Shown here: positions 51,051 through 59,483 of the stretch, in pieces
Numbering within the stretch: position 1 is the first letter of the stretch
How the letters are laid out: each line of letters starts with the position of its first letter
Source: Nocardia kruczakiae NBRC 101016
Lineage (GTDB): Bacteria; Actinomycetota; Actinomycetes; Mycobacteriales; Mycobacteriaceae
Length of the DNA stretch: 64,000 nt
Assembly: GCF_001612965.1 (NCBI RefSeq)
Contig: NZ_BDBL01000006.1
Coordinates: 185,236 to 249,235, forward strand
Reading direction: 5' to 3'
Notes under the pieces: model-generated
Database searches by the model: none
The model's input: only the letters and a program-made list of their open reading frames with translations
Told to the model about the DNA's origin: nothing
Program-made: the position numbers and the translations under genes

Positions 51051-52550
51051 ATGAACGAGATTCCGCAGTTCCCGCTCTTCGTGATCATCACCCACGCGCT
51101 GAACATCCTCTGGATGAGCCTGCTCATGCGCTCCGGCATCGAAGTCCTCTCCTCGATGCCCAAGCTGTACTGGAACGACGGATGCCACCCGGGCCGCGAG
51201 TGGACGCGATTCTCGGCGAAACAGTACGGAGCCGACTCGCGGCGGGCATGGACCTCCCTCGACGAGGAAGAAGAATGGAATCCGGTTATCGCACTCCCCG
51301 GACGCAGCAACCTCGGATTGGGCCGGCACTGGCACTTCCTGACCGTGCAATTCTGGATACTCACCGGCGCCGTCTACGTCCTGGCAGTATTCGCATCGGG
51401 ATACTGGCGCTACCTGATCCCCACCGACTGGGCGATCTTCCCGCACGCCGTCCGCGACATCGGCACCTATCTGCATTTCCAGCTCGCACCACAACTGCCG
51501 GGAGAACCGTTCGACGCAGCGCAAAAGCTCGCCTACTGCGCCGTCGTGTTCGTGCTTGCACCACTTCAAATCGCCTCCGGCGCCGCAATGTCACCTGCGG
51601 TACTGGCTCGATTTCCTTGGTACGGAAAACTATTCGGCGGCAAGCAGGGCGCACGCAGCATACATTTCATCGGGTTGTGCGCCTTCGCCGGATTCGTCGT
51701 CGTGCACGTGCTGATGGTGATCGTGCACGGCCTCCCCAGCGAGTTCGCCAAAATCGTGCTGGGCTCGGAAAACGCCGACCACACCCTCGCCACCATCGTG
51801 GGATCGCTCGGCCTGCTCACCATCATCGCGCTCAACATCGCCGCGACAATCTTCTCACGCCTGCAACCGCGCCGGACGCAGCGATTGCTCGGCGTAGTGG
51901 TGCATCCGTTCGAATACCTGATCTCCCGGATCGCCACAACCTCCCGACAGCACTACCGCCGACGCGACATCTCCGAATACCACCGCGTCAACGGCTACCC
52001 GCCCACCACAAAAGAATACGAAACACTGGCCGCTACCGGATTCGACAACTACCGGCTACCGATCGGCGGCCTCGTCGCTCGACCCCAACGGCTCTCGCTG
52101 CCGGAACTGGCCGAAATCGGCTGGCAACGACAGATCACCAAACACAACTGCATCCAGGGCTGGACCGCGATCGCCGAATGGGGCGGCGTGCCACTGACCG
52201 ACCTCATCGAGCACGTCCAACCCGCCGCCACAGCAACACATGTCGTGTTCTACGGAATGGACGACAAGGGACTCACCGAAGGCCACGGCCGCTACGGTTA
52301 CTACTACGAGGCGGTGCCCATCGAAATCGCCAAGACACCACAAGCCCTGCTGGCCTTGGAAATGAACCGAGCACCGCTTCCCGTCGAGCACGGCGCACCC
52401 GCCCGAATCCGCCTGGAAACCCAGCTGGGATACAAAATGGTCAAATGGGTCAAAGCGATCGAGTTCGTCGACGACACCACACGAATCGGCATGGGGCAAG
52501 GCGGCTATCGCGAAGACCAACTCTTCTATGCCAACGCACCCGGCATCTGA
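51051..52550 (+). CDS. Cytochrome b561-like membrane domain fused to a molybdopterin oxidoreductase domain, 499 aa
   Basis: Residues ~1-290 form a four- to five-helix b-type cytochrome with paired histidines (THALNILW, GRHWHFLTVQFW, YLHFQLAP, SIHFIGLCAFAGFVVVHVLMVIVHG). The C-terminal ~200 residues are a sulfite-oxidase-type Moco domain: the molybdenum-ligand Cys ~367 is in KHNCIQGWTAIAEWGGVPL, followed by YGMDDKG, GYYYEAVPIEIAKTPQALLALEMNRAPL and GYKMVKWVKAIEF. The fusion resembles YedYZ or SoeC-like systems, with both halves in one chain. It probably moves electrons between quinone and an extracytoplasmic Moco site. Start ATG 51051 has AGGCAGAG upstream. Confidence 0.88.
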   Translation: MNEIPQFPLFVIITHALNILWMSLLMRSGIEVLSSMPKLYWNDGCHPGREWTRFSAKQYGADSRRAWTSLDEEEEWNPVIALPGRSNLGLGRHWHFLTVQFWILTGAVYVLAVFASGYWRYLIPTDWAIFPHAVRDIGTYLHFQLAPQLPGEPFDAAQKLAYCAVVFVLAPLQIASGAAMSPAVLARFPWYGKLFGGKQGARSIHFIGLCAFAGFVVVHVLMVIVHGLPSEFAKIVLGSENADHTLATIVGSLGLLTIIALNIAATIFSRLQPRRTQRLLGVVVHPFEYLISRIATTSRQHYRRRDISEYHRVNGYPPTTKEYETLAATGFDNYRLPIGGLVARPQRLSLPELAEIGWQRQITKHNCIQGWTAIAEWGGVPLTDLIEHVQPAATATHVVFYGMDDKGLTEGHGRYGYYYEAVPIEIAKTPQALLALEMNRAPLPVEHGAPARIRLETQLGYKMVKWVKAIEFVDDTTRIGMGQGGYREDQLFYANAPGI

Positions 52551-52581
52551 CCCCCTTCCACCCGCGCAGGAGGCCACCATC

Positions 52582-53037
52582 ATGAACTCCCCATGCGCCG
52601 ACACCTCACCGCGCGACCCGACAGCCGCGGCAGACGTGCAGCAGGAAGTTGCGGCCGCACGTGCCGCCGTACTACATGGACGCGGCCTCGGCGCCGGCGA
52701 TGGCGAACTGCTGCAATGTCAACAACAACGCGCGCTACTGGGTGACCTACCCACCCCACTGGCCCGTGAGCTGGTACACCTGGCCACCGCCGCCATCCGA
52801 TCGACCGCCACGCAGCCACAATCGATCTCCGATGAACTTCGGAGGTTGCACGCCATCTGGTCTACCGACGTCGTTCGGCACTCGGCAGCGGTAGTGGGGG
52901 AGTGGCGGCCCAGCCCGAGCTCTCTGCCACGACGACCCGCACTCCCGACGCCGCCCGACTGCCCGGCGGAAAGCACCCGCCACAGACTGGGCAACATATT
53001 GCTTGCCTGGCTCAACCGCAGACGTTATGGCCCATGA
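52582..53037 (+). CDS. Hypothetical protein, 151 aa
   Basis: ATG 52582 with CAGGAGG site, 31 bp after the Moco fusion gene. Alanine-rich helical N-terminal half (VQQEVAAARAAVLHGRG, LARELVHLATAAIR) and a basic proline-rich end (LPRRPALPTPPDCP, ILLAWLNRRR). No domain recognised. Position suggests the operon's last gene; the C-terminus looks like out-of-frame sequence, so the true gene may be shorter. Confidence 0.4.
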   Translation: MNSPCADTSPRDPTAAADVQQEVAAARAAVLHGRGLGAGDGELLQCQQQRALLGDLPTPLARELVHLATAAIRSTATQPQSISDELRRLHAIWSTDVVRHSAAVVGEWRPSPSSLPRRPALPTPPDCPAESTRHRLGNILLAWLNRRRYGP

Positions 53038-53571
53038 TCTGCCGCGTGGCCAGGCCCCGCAAGTACGACGGTACCGCGGGTGAGCGCTCGATAGCGTTAG
53101 AACAGACCGGACGCCCGCCGACCTCGAACAAGCGCTCGAATCAGACACCGCCGCCGATGATGTGTTCGGCTTGGTCGCCACACTCAGCTGGGCCTGCCGG
53201 CCGTGTTGGGTGCTGCCGACCGGGATCTCAAAGCTCCGGCGGGCACGGACGGAAAGCGAGAACCGTGATCGCGACCCCTGCGCAACCTTGGCGCCGACAT
53301 GGACGCCGGCAGGCCGATCACTTCCTTGGCACCAGCTTACACGGAGAAGCGTTGACGCTCAACGTTTTTCGTTGCCATATCTCCATGGAAGCGCATGAGA
53401 GCTTTGGCGTCGAACGGCACTGCGCCCGGCATACCGATCGGGACTCGAGGCGTACCTCGTGGCGCCCGAGGCGCTGATGTTGGCACGCGACGACCTCGCC
53501 GACGTCTGCGGGTCGACGCGTTGAGTACCAGGCGGGCGGCGAAGGAGTGGGAATTGAGCCAGTCAGGTTCG
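53038..53571. other. 0.5-kb stretch without recognised gene
   Basis: Several short frames on both strands, none with a recognisable domain or good ribosome site. It lies between the redox operon and the Hsp20 remnant, so it may be decayed coding sequence. Confidence 0.45.
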
Positions 53572-53888
53572 ATGCGAACAGGATCGGGCACGATGCGTTC
53601 GCCGGTTCGGGCAAAGCACCCCAGGCCGGTCGCGATCGAACGCAATGTGGTCACGGTGCGGGCCTCGCGCCCGGAACTGGACTCGGGAAGATCGATGATC
53701 GCGGCCGAACGGGTCCGCGGGGTCTTCCGGCGACAGGTCATGCTCGGCGACAGCCTCGACACCGACCGTATTCGCGCCGACTATCGCGACGGAGTGCTGC
53801 GATTGCGATTCCGTTGGCGAACAAGGCGAAACCGCGCAAGATCGCCGTGGACCGGGTGGAAACCGAACGTCAGGCGATCAACGCCTGA
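53572..53888 (+). pseudogene. Hsp20 (alpha-crystallin) remnant with frameshift
   Basis: In one frame [42 protein letters not shown] and [11 protein letters not shown] reproduce the alpha-crystallin domain of actinobacterial Hsp18/Hsp20. Near base 53805 the match moves to another frame, which continues [20 protein letters not shown] to a stop at 53888. Adding one base (cga ttc to cg-n att) restores the protein. The N-terminal part is not recognisable, so the gene is decayed or this is a sequencing error plus truncation. Hsp20 would be a stress chaperone. Confidence 0.75.
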
Positions 53889-53902
53889 CCGCGAGCCGCG
53901 CC

Positions 53903-54184
53903 GTGACTCCGGTGGCGTGGGCGGCGGTGACCGAGAACGAGGACCGCGTTCGGGCCCTGTCCTGGTTGGACGCCCGGTTGCTCGAGCTCGATCCCGACGT
54001 CGAGGAACTGTTCGCCGAGGTCGGCGCCATCCTGCGCGATGCCGGCCGGGAGCCGCCGCCGTTTCCCCGCCGACGCCCGAACCCCGCGCCCGCGGAACGG
54101 CGGTGGCCGCCGCCGCGCCGGTTACGAGGCCGTCGGCCGCCGCCGGGACCGGTAACCCAGCGCAGTCCGCCCGGACCGGTGTGA
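53903..54184 (+). CDS. Hypothetical protein, 93 aa
   Basis: GTG/ATG-type start at 53903, 14 bp after the Hsp20 remnant. The N-terminal ~55 residues are acidic and amphipathic ([38 protein letters not shown]), a convincing helical domain. The rest is a proline/arginine tail that may be noncoding in origin. No family recognised. Neighbourhood suggests a stress-related small protein. Confidence 0.5.
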   Translation: MTPVAWAAVTENEDRVRALSWLDARLLELDPDVEELFAEVGAILRDAGREPPPFPRRRPNPAPAERRWPPPRRLRGRRPPPGPVTQRSPPGPV

Positions 54185-54486
54185 TCGCGCGAAACGACGA
54201 CAAGGAGGTGATGCCCGTCTTCAGCACTACGCACATCACACCCTCGGCCCACGGCGGAAACCGAGGCCGGGCAGCGAGCAGGCCCGAGCACACCGCATCC
54301 GAGCCGGCCCGATGAATCGCTCACCGGCACACTGTGGTTGCCGAGTTCTGCCACCCGTGTGGCCTACCAAACCGGGCCTCGTTTCCGCCGGTCGAGTCCG
54401 CATAATCTTCGTGTCCACGGGTGGGACCGGTCAGCACACGCTTCCGGGCCCACCCGGCCTTCTTGTTCGGCCTACGCCTTGTTCGG

Positions 54487-55359
54487 TCACGGCACGATAT
54501 CGAGAATGCCGAGAAACGCGGTCGCCGCCGGGGCACGGGCGGCGCGGCTCCAGATGACGTATTCGACGCGCGCCGGGGCGTCGGAGACGTCGATCGTCGT
54601 CACGCCGGTGAGCTGGGGCGCGTACGCGGCCGGCAGCATGGCCACGGCGAGGCCCGGTCCGACCAAACGCGCGATGTAATCCGCGGTGGTCACCTCGAAG
54701 GCGACGTCACGATCGAGACCGGCGGCGGCGAAGGCTTGATCGGATTGGATCCGTCCGGCGGTCCCGGCGGGCAGGTCGACGAAGACCTCCGTCGACAGCC
54801 TGCGCAGGTCGACCGTCGGCTCCGCGGCCAGCGGATGATCCGGCGCGACTACGGCGACGAGCCGGTCGCGCGCCAATTCCCGGGCCGCGACGCCCTGCGG
54901 TGTCGCGGTGGTCGGCAGGCCGAGGAAGGCGATGTCGACCGCACCGTCGCGAACTTTTTCTGCCAGTTCGTCACTGGCGCCTACCCGCAGACTGATCCGC
55001 ACGTGCGGATACCGCCGGCGGAACTCGCGCAGCGCGTCCGGCACGTCGACCGCGGCGACGGTCGGGATCAATCCGACCGCCAGCCGCCCGCGAATCTCAC
55101 CGACTGCCGCCGCGACCTCGGCGGCCGCCAGCTCGGCGGCATCCAGACACTGCCGCGCGGCCGGGAGGAATGCGGCACCCGCCGGGGTCAACCGCACTCG
55201 GCGACTGGTGCGCTCGAACAGTTTCGCACCGAGTTCCCGTTCCAGCCGAGCGATCTGGTGGCTCAGCGCGGATTGGACGACCAGGCATCGTTCGGCCGCG
55301 CGAGTGAAGCTGTTGGTCTCGGCGACCGCGAGGACGTAACGCATCTGCTGCAGCTCCAT
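54487..55359 (-). CDS. LysR family regulator, 290 aa
   Basis: N-terminal LysR HTH: MELQQMRYVLAVAETNSFTRAAERCLVVQSALSHQIARLERELGAKLF, then RRVRLTPAGAAFL and a periplasmic-binding-like effector domain (GRLAVGLIPTVAAVDVPDALREF). Full family length. It is divergent from the EamA transporter gene, with a T-n11-A-type palindrome just upstream of its ATG. It most likely activates the EamA-NmrA-propeller operon when its ligand is bound. Confidence 0.93.
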   Translation of the reverse strand: MELQQMRYVLAVAETNSFTRAAERCLVVQSALSHQIARLERELGAKLFERTSRRVRLTPAGAAFLPAARQCLDAAELAAAEVAAAVGEIRGRLAVGLIPTVAAVDVPDALREFRRRYPHVRISLRVGASDELAEKVRDGAVDIAFLGLPTTATPQGVAARELARDRLVAVVAPDHPLAAEPTVDLRRLSTEVFVDLPAGTAGRIQSDQAFAAAGLDRDVAFEVTTADYIARLVGPGLAVAMLPAAYAPQLTGVTTIDVSDAPARVEYVIWSRAARAPAATAFLGILDIVP

Positions 55360-55361
55360 AG

Positions 55362-55384
55362 ATCAATCTTGTATCGAGATTGAT
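55362..55384. promoter_or_regulatory. LysR box ATCAATCT-n7-AGATTGAT
   Basis: A perfect 8-bp inverted repeat (55362-55369 and 55377-55384) with a 7-nt spacer, 2 bp upstream of the LysR ATG on its coding side and 45 bp upstream of the EamA start. It is the expected LysR recognition element, controlling both directions. Confidence 0.8.
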
Positions 55385-55429
55385 GCGGTGACAAACATGT
55401 GTTGGACTCATCGACACAGTCCGGGTGAG

Positions 55430-56356
55430 ATGGCAAGTATGAAAAGTCCAGCACCACAGTGGGTTTCCGGCACCACGGGCGTCTTGACGGCGTTCGCGCC
55501 CGCGGTCTGGGGCACCACCTACATCGTCACGACCGAACTACTGCCGCCCGGACACCCGCTGTTCGCGGCTCTGCTGCGCGCGTTGCCGGCGGGCCTGATC
55601 ATGCTGGCCGTCACCCGGACGCTGCCGCGCGGGCAGTGGTGGTGGAAGGCGGCCGTGCTCGGCGTCTTGAATATCGGGGCGCTCAACGCGCTGCTGTTCA
55701 TCGCGGCCGAGCGGCTGCCGGGCGGAGTGGCCGCGACGCTGGCCGCCGCGCAGCCGTCGGTGGTGGCGCTCCTCGCGGTGGCCGTCCTGCGCGAACGGGC
55801 GTCGATCTGGCGACTCCTGTGGGGAGCGATCGGGGTACTGGGCGTCGGCCTGGTGGTGATCGGGCCGACCGCGGCGCTGGACACCGTCGGGGTGGCGGCG
55901 GGGCTGGGAGGCGCGGCGTCGATGGCGCTCGGGCTGACGCTGACCAAACGCTGGGGACGCCCGGCCGAGGCCGGTCCGGTCACTTTCGCCGGGTGGCAGC
56001 TCACCGCCGGTGGCCTGTTCCTGCTACCCCTCACCTTCGCCGTCGAGGGCCTGCCACCCGCCGTGGATTCGACGGCCGTGTTCGGCTACCTGTGGCTCGG
56101 TGTGGCGGGCGGCCTGATCGCCTACGTGCTGTGGTTCCGCGGTATCACCATGCTCCCGGTGACCACCGTCGCGGTTCTCGTCCTGCTGTCACCACTGGTC
56201 GCCGCGGTTCTCGGCGCCGTGGTGCTCGGCCAGACCCTCGGGCCGCTCCAGCTCGTGGGATTCGCGCTCTCACTCGCCGCGATCGTCGCGGGACAGCTGC
56301 CCGTACCCACCCGCCGCGCCGATGCGGCGCCCGTCCTGGAAGGGGCCGGTCGATGA
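55430..56356 (+). CDS. EamA family (DMT superfamily) transporter, 308 aa
   Basis: Ten hydrophobic helices in two EamA halves: first half VLTAFAPAVWGTTYIVTTELLPPGHPLFAALLRALPAG, second half VAAGLGGAASMALGLTLTKRWG and LSPLVAAVLGAVVLGQTL. It is a likely exporter of a metabolite or amino acid derivative. ATG 55430 (MASMK) is chosen; in-frame 55388 lies too close to the operator and has no ribosome site. ATGA overlap with the next gene. Confidence 0.88.
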   Translation: MASMKSPAPQWVSGTTGVLTAFAPAVWGTTYIVTTELLPPGHPLFAALLRALPAGLIMLAVTRTLPRGQWWWKAAVLGVLNIGALNALLFIAAERLPGGVAATLAAAQPSVVALLAVAVLRERASIWRLLWGAIGVLGVGLVVIGPTAALDTVGVAAGLGGAASMALGLTLTKRWGRPAEAGPVTFAGWQLTAGGLFLLPLTFAVEGLPPAVDSTAVFGYLWLGVAGGLIAYVLWFRGITMLPVTTVAVLVLLSPLVAAVLGAVVLGQTLGPLQLVGFALSLAAIVAGQLPVPTRRADAAPVLEGAGR

Positions 56357-57222
56357 CGAGTACCGGAAACCGGAGCGCCGTCCTGGTCACGGGCGCGACC
56401 GGCGGCCAGGGCGGCGCGGTCACCCGGCGCCTTCTCGATGCGGGTCGGCGGGTGCGCGCCCTCGTGCGTGACCCGCACACGCCGAAGGCGCTGGAATTGG
56501 CGGCGGCGGGGGCGGAGATCGTCGCAGGCGATCTGGACGACCGACGGTCGTTGGACGCGGCGGCACAGGGCGTGGACGGCGTATTCAGTGTGCAACCGGC
56601 CGATTTCACCGATCCGCGTCCTGAAGTCGAAGTGCGCCGGGGGAAGAACGTCGCCGATGCGGCCGCCGCCGCGGGCGTCGCGCACCTGGTCTACAGTTCC
56701 GTCGCGGCCGTCGGATATGCCTCGGGGGTAACGCATTTCGAGTCCAAGGCCGAGATCGAGGCGCATATCGACGCTCTCGGTGTGCCCGCGACCGTACTGC
56801 GACCGGTCTTCTTCATGGAGAACTGGCGGTATCTGCTTCCGGATATCGCACACGGCGCCCGGGTCGGCGCGCTGGCCCTGGACGCCGAGACCGCGCTGCA
56901 GATGATCTCCCTCGACGATATCGGGCACATCGCCGCGGACGTCTTCGAACACCGGGCCGAATTCCTCGGCACGAAACTCGAGATCGCCGGCGACGAGTTG
57001 ACCGTGCGGCAGATCGCCGAGGTGATCAGCGCGGCCGACGGGATCCCGACGCGGTTCGAGCGGCAGCCCATCGAGCGACTGCGAGCCGAATCCCCGGAAC
57101 TGGCGTGCATGTTCGACTGGCTCGACACCCACGGCTACCGCGCCGACATCGCCGCACTCCGGCGGCGTTACCCCGGGCTGGCGACTCTCGAAATGTGGTG
57201 GAAGGGGCGGCGGCAGTCATGA
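56353..57222 (+). CDS. NmrA-like NAD(P)-binding oxidoreductase, 289 aa
   Basis: Atypical SDR: VLVTGATGGQGGAVTRRLLDAGRRVRALVRDP (GxxGxxG) with NmrA/HSCARG signatures GDLDDRRSLDAAAQGVDGVFSVQP, LVYSSVAAVG, THFESKAEIEAHI and LRPVFFMENW. It may be a quinone/azo-type reductase or a redox sensor. Translationally coupled to the EamA gene (ATGA) and to the following secreted protein (ATGA), so all three are one LysR-controlled operon. Confidence 0.88.
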   Translation: MTSTGNRSAVLVTGATGGQGGAVTRRLLDAGRRVRALVRDPHTPKALELAAAGAEIVAGDLDDRRSLDAAAQGVDGVFSVQPADFTDPRPEVEVRRGKNVADAAAAAGVAHLVYSSVAAVGYASGVTHFESKAEIEAHIDALGVPATVLRPVFFMENWRYLLPDIAHGARVGALALDAETALQMISLDDIGHIAADVFEHRAEFLGTKLEIAGDELTVRQIAEVISAADGIPTRFERQPIERLRAESPELACMFDWLDTHGYRADIAALRRRYPGLATLEMWWKGRRQS

Positions 57223-58151
57223 AGCGGCTCTTCGGTATCTCGGTGGCGCTGCTGTGTTTCGGCATCGCCGTGCCGGCTCCCACTCACGCGCAGCCGGCCC
57301 TGTTCCCCACCGTGATCGACCTGCCCGCCGGGTTCCGGCCAGAAGGTATCGCGATCGGGTCGCTGCCGGTGGCCTATATCGGCTCGGCCGTGGACGGTTC
57401 CATCTACCGTGCGGATCTGGTCACCGGGCACGGCGACATCCTGAGTCGCGGTCCGGGCACCCCGGCGCTGGGCTTGCGGCTCGATCACCCCGGACGGCTG
57501 TTCGTCGCCGGTGGTACCGGCGGTGACGCGCGGGTGGTGGATATTCGCTCGGGTGCGGTGCTGGCGAGCTATCGACTCGGAACTCCCCCGGACACCTTCG
57601 TCAACGACGTGGTGTTCACACCGACCGGCGCGTGGTTCACCGACTCCCGCACTCCCGTGCTGTATCACCTGCCCATCGGCCCCGATGGTGCGCTGCCGCC
57701 GCCGGAGGCGGTGGTGCGGCTGCCACTGACCGGTGAGATCACCTACGTGACCGGAGCGATCAACGCGAACGGGATCGTGGGCACTCCCGACGGGGCAGGA
57801 CTCGTCCTCGTCCAGTCGGCGACCGGGCGGCAGTTCCGCGTCGATCCGGCGACCGGGGTGACCCGCCGCATCGATCTGGGAACCGAGGCGGTCCCCGCCG
57901 GCGACGGCCTGCTCCGCCACGGCACGACCCTGCTCGTAGTTCAGAACCGCCTCGACGCGGTCGCCGTGATCACCCTCGATCCCGCCGGAACCACCGGCAC
58001 CGTGCAACGGCGAATCACGAACGCGCGCTTCGATGTTCCGACCACCGTCGCCTGGTTCGATCACCGTCTGTATCTGCCCAACGCCCGGTACGACACCCCG
58101 TCGCGACCGTCCACGCCCTACTCGGTGGTCGCGGTCGATCGGCCGTGGTGA
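57219..58151 (+). CDS. Secreted SMP-30/beta-propeller protein, 310 aa
   Basis: Signal peptide: MKRLFGISVALLCFGIAVPAPTHA, cleavage after AHA-like ...THA. The mature part has repeated short strands with GS-x-DGSIYRAD, RLFVAGGTGGDARVVDI, NDVVFTPTGAWFTDSRTPVLY and LYLPNARYDTP, the pattern of a six-bladed SMP-30/gluconolactonase-type propeller. Proteins of this sort are often annotated superoxide dismutase or lactonase by homology only. ATG 57219 overlaps the NmrA stop. Exported hydrolase or binding protein; function not proven. Confidence 0.78.
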   Translation: MKRLFGISVALLCFGIAVPAPTHAQPALFPTVIDLPAGFRPEGIAIGSLPVAYIGSAVDGSIYRADLVTGHGDILSRGPGTPALGLRLDHPGRLFVAGGTGGDARVVDIRSGAVLASYRLGTPPDTFVNDVVFTPTGAWFTDSRTPVLYHLPIGPDGALPPPEAVVRLPLTGEITYVTGAINANGIVGTPDGAGLVLVQSATGRQFRVDPATGVTRRIDLGTEAVPAGDGLLRHGTTLLVVQNRLDAVAVITLDPAGTTGTVQRRITNARFDVPTTVAWFDHRLYLPNARYDTPSRPSTPYSVVAVDRPW

Positions 58152-58381
58152 ATCGGGCGCGCCGGCCACGGCGATTGGTCCTGCCGGCCGCGGAAGCGTT
58201 TGGGCGGCAACACGTGTCGATTCGACAGTGGCCCTTGAAAGGCCGTGCACGGCCGCCATGAAGGTGTCGCCGATAACTGAGTCCGCCAGAAGTGCTCACC
58301 CGAAAGCGATAATTCCAGCCCTCCGGGCTGCACTCCGAGGATTTCCGCCACCTGGGCGCGGTTGAGGTAATGCTCGGTCAC
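58118..58381 (-). CDS. Truncated excisionase/AlpA-like HTH protein, 87 aa
   Basis: GTG 58381 overlaps the previous stop (GTGA). The first residues, HYLNRAQVAEILGVQPG, are the DNA-binding helix-turn-helix of excisionase/AlpA-type small regulators. After GVQPG the usual WxxxTI C-terminus cannot be followed, and the rest (LPPKRFRGRQDQSPW) looks like run-through sequence. It overlaps the end of the propeller gene on the other strand by 34 bp. Probably a degraded gene. Confidence 0.4.
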   Translation of the reverse strand: MTEHYLNRAQVAEILGVQPGGLELSLSGEHFWRTQLSATPSWRPCTAFQGPLSNRHVLPPKRFRGRQDQSPWPARPIHHGRSTATTE

Positions 58382-58545
58382 GATTTGCGTTCCCGTAGTT
58401 CGGCGGCGAACACGAAGGCGGTTGCGGCGAGCCATCCGGCCGCAAACCAGGCGGCGCGGGTCGGTGCCCAATCGTCGGCCAGGAGCGCGGCGGCGAATAC
58501 TGCGAGTCCGAGGGAGAGCCCAGCCGGGCGGATCCACCTTTCCAT
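58378..58545 (-). CDS. Small membrane protein, 55 aa
   Basis: ATG 58545, with two hydrophobic helices (PAGLSLGLAVFAAALLA and AAWFAAGWLAATAFVFAAEL) joined by a short charged loop and a basic end RERKS. No family recognised. Its stop overlaps the GTG of the HTH gene, so the two are translationally coupled. Confidence 0.6.
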   Translation of the reverse strand: MERWIRPAGLSLGLAVFAAALLADDWAPTRAAWFAAGWLAATAFVFAAELRERKS

Positions 58546-58612
58546 GGTCTTGTCCTTCGTTTCGTTGGGGCGACTCCCACGGACCGATTTCCGGCGCCCG
58601 CTCTCGGCCCCC

Positions 58613-58918
58613 CTAGCGGCTGCGATCGAATCCTCCAAAGCCCCAGCCTCGTTCCGGGCGCTCCGGTAGTAGTTGCGGGCTCCAGACCGTGGGGCGCTGC
58701 AGGTCGCGCAGCCGCCGGTCGAGCACGCCGCGGACATGGTCGCTGAGCTTCGTGAGTTCGACCCGCTCGTCCGGCGGGAGCGACGCCCGCTGGAGTTTGT
58801 CGTCGAGGGAATCCAACTCCTCGGAGAAGATCCCGTACGCCCGGGCAGATCGTTCACGCCGATCCAGGTGGCTGAGCCGGGACCGCACGTCCTCGTACTC
58901 CTCACGAAGGCTCGGCAT
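58613..58918 (-). CDS. Helical (coiled-coil) hypothetical protein, 101 aa
   Basis: ATG 58918 after an AGGGGG site; another ATG at 58927 is in frame. The protein is charged and mostly helical, with heptad-like spacing (YEDVRSRLSHLDRRERSARAYG, LDSLDDKLQRASLPPDERVELTKLSDHV) and a short aromatic-glycine tail (PERGWGFGGFDRSR). No known domain. First gene of a small minus-strand trio. Confidence 0.6.
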   Translation of the reverse strand: MPSLREEYEDVRSRLSHLDRRERSARAYGIFSEELDSLDDKLQRASLPPDERVELTKLSDHVRGVLDRRLRDLQRPTVWSPQLLPERPERGWGFGGFDRSR

Positions 58919-58927
58919 AGCGATCAT

Positions 58928-59483
58928 CCCCCTGCAACTCTGTGTCCTCTTCGATGGTAAGCCACAGCGCACTGCAGGTCAGCTCGATCCAGACGCGGAT
59001 CCGGCTGTGCCACCGCATATCTCACCTTTGCCCGAACGAGGGGGCCGATGTCGCCGGTGACGGCACCTCGATCGACCGGCACGATCGAGACTGGAAATCG
59101 AGAACTCCAGACTCGCCGTGATCGCCGAGTACTGCGGGCTCGCCGTGGAACAAATGCGCCGGTCCGGGCAACGCATCGACAACAGGGCAGGCCCACATCT
59201 CACCCGCGCCCAGCGCCAACATCAACTTCTTCGGCGCGATCGAAATCGACATCGAGGGGCGAACTCGCCGCGCTCGGCACCACCGGCTACCGGCCGCGCG
59301 GGTACGCGACACTCTGTTCCGACCCGCTGGGCCCTCACCCCGCAGGACGGGCGATCGGCCCTAGGAGCTCGCGGCGGGGCGGATCAGCGATCTCAGGGGC
59401 GGGGTCCGGCCCCGACGTGTCTGGATGCTGGCTGTGGTTGCGTGTGGTGGGGGCCGCTCGGGCAGACCGCGCAGGGTGGACCG
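58928..59483. other. 0.55-kb stretch without recognised gene
   Basis: Short frames only. A stretch near 59210-59350 reads NFFGAIEIDIEGELAALGTTGYRPRGYATLCSD in one frame (shown in part: GTTGYRPRGYATLC), without a start or known domain. It may be the remnant of a gene. Confidence 0.4.

Noticed and set aside
54211..54315. A 34-codon ORF with GGAGGTG directly before ATG
   Set aside because: The ribosome site is only two bases from the start codon and the peptide has no recognisable pattern.
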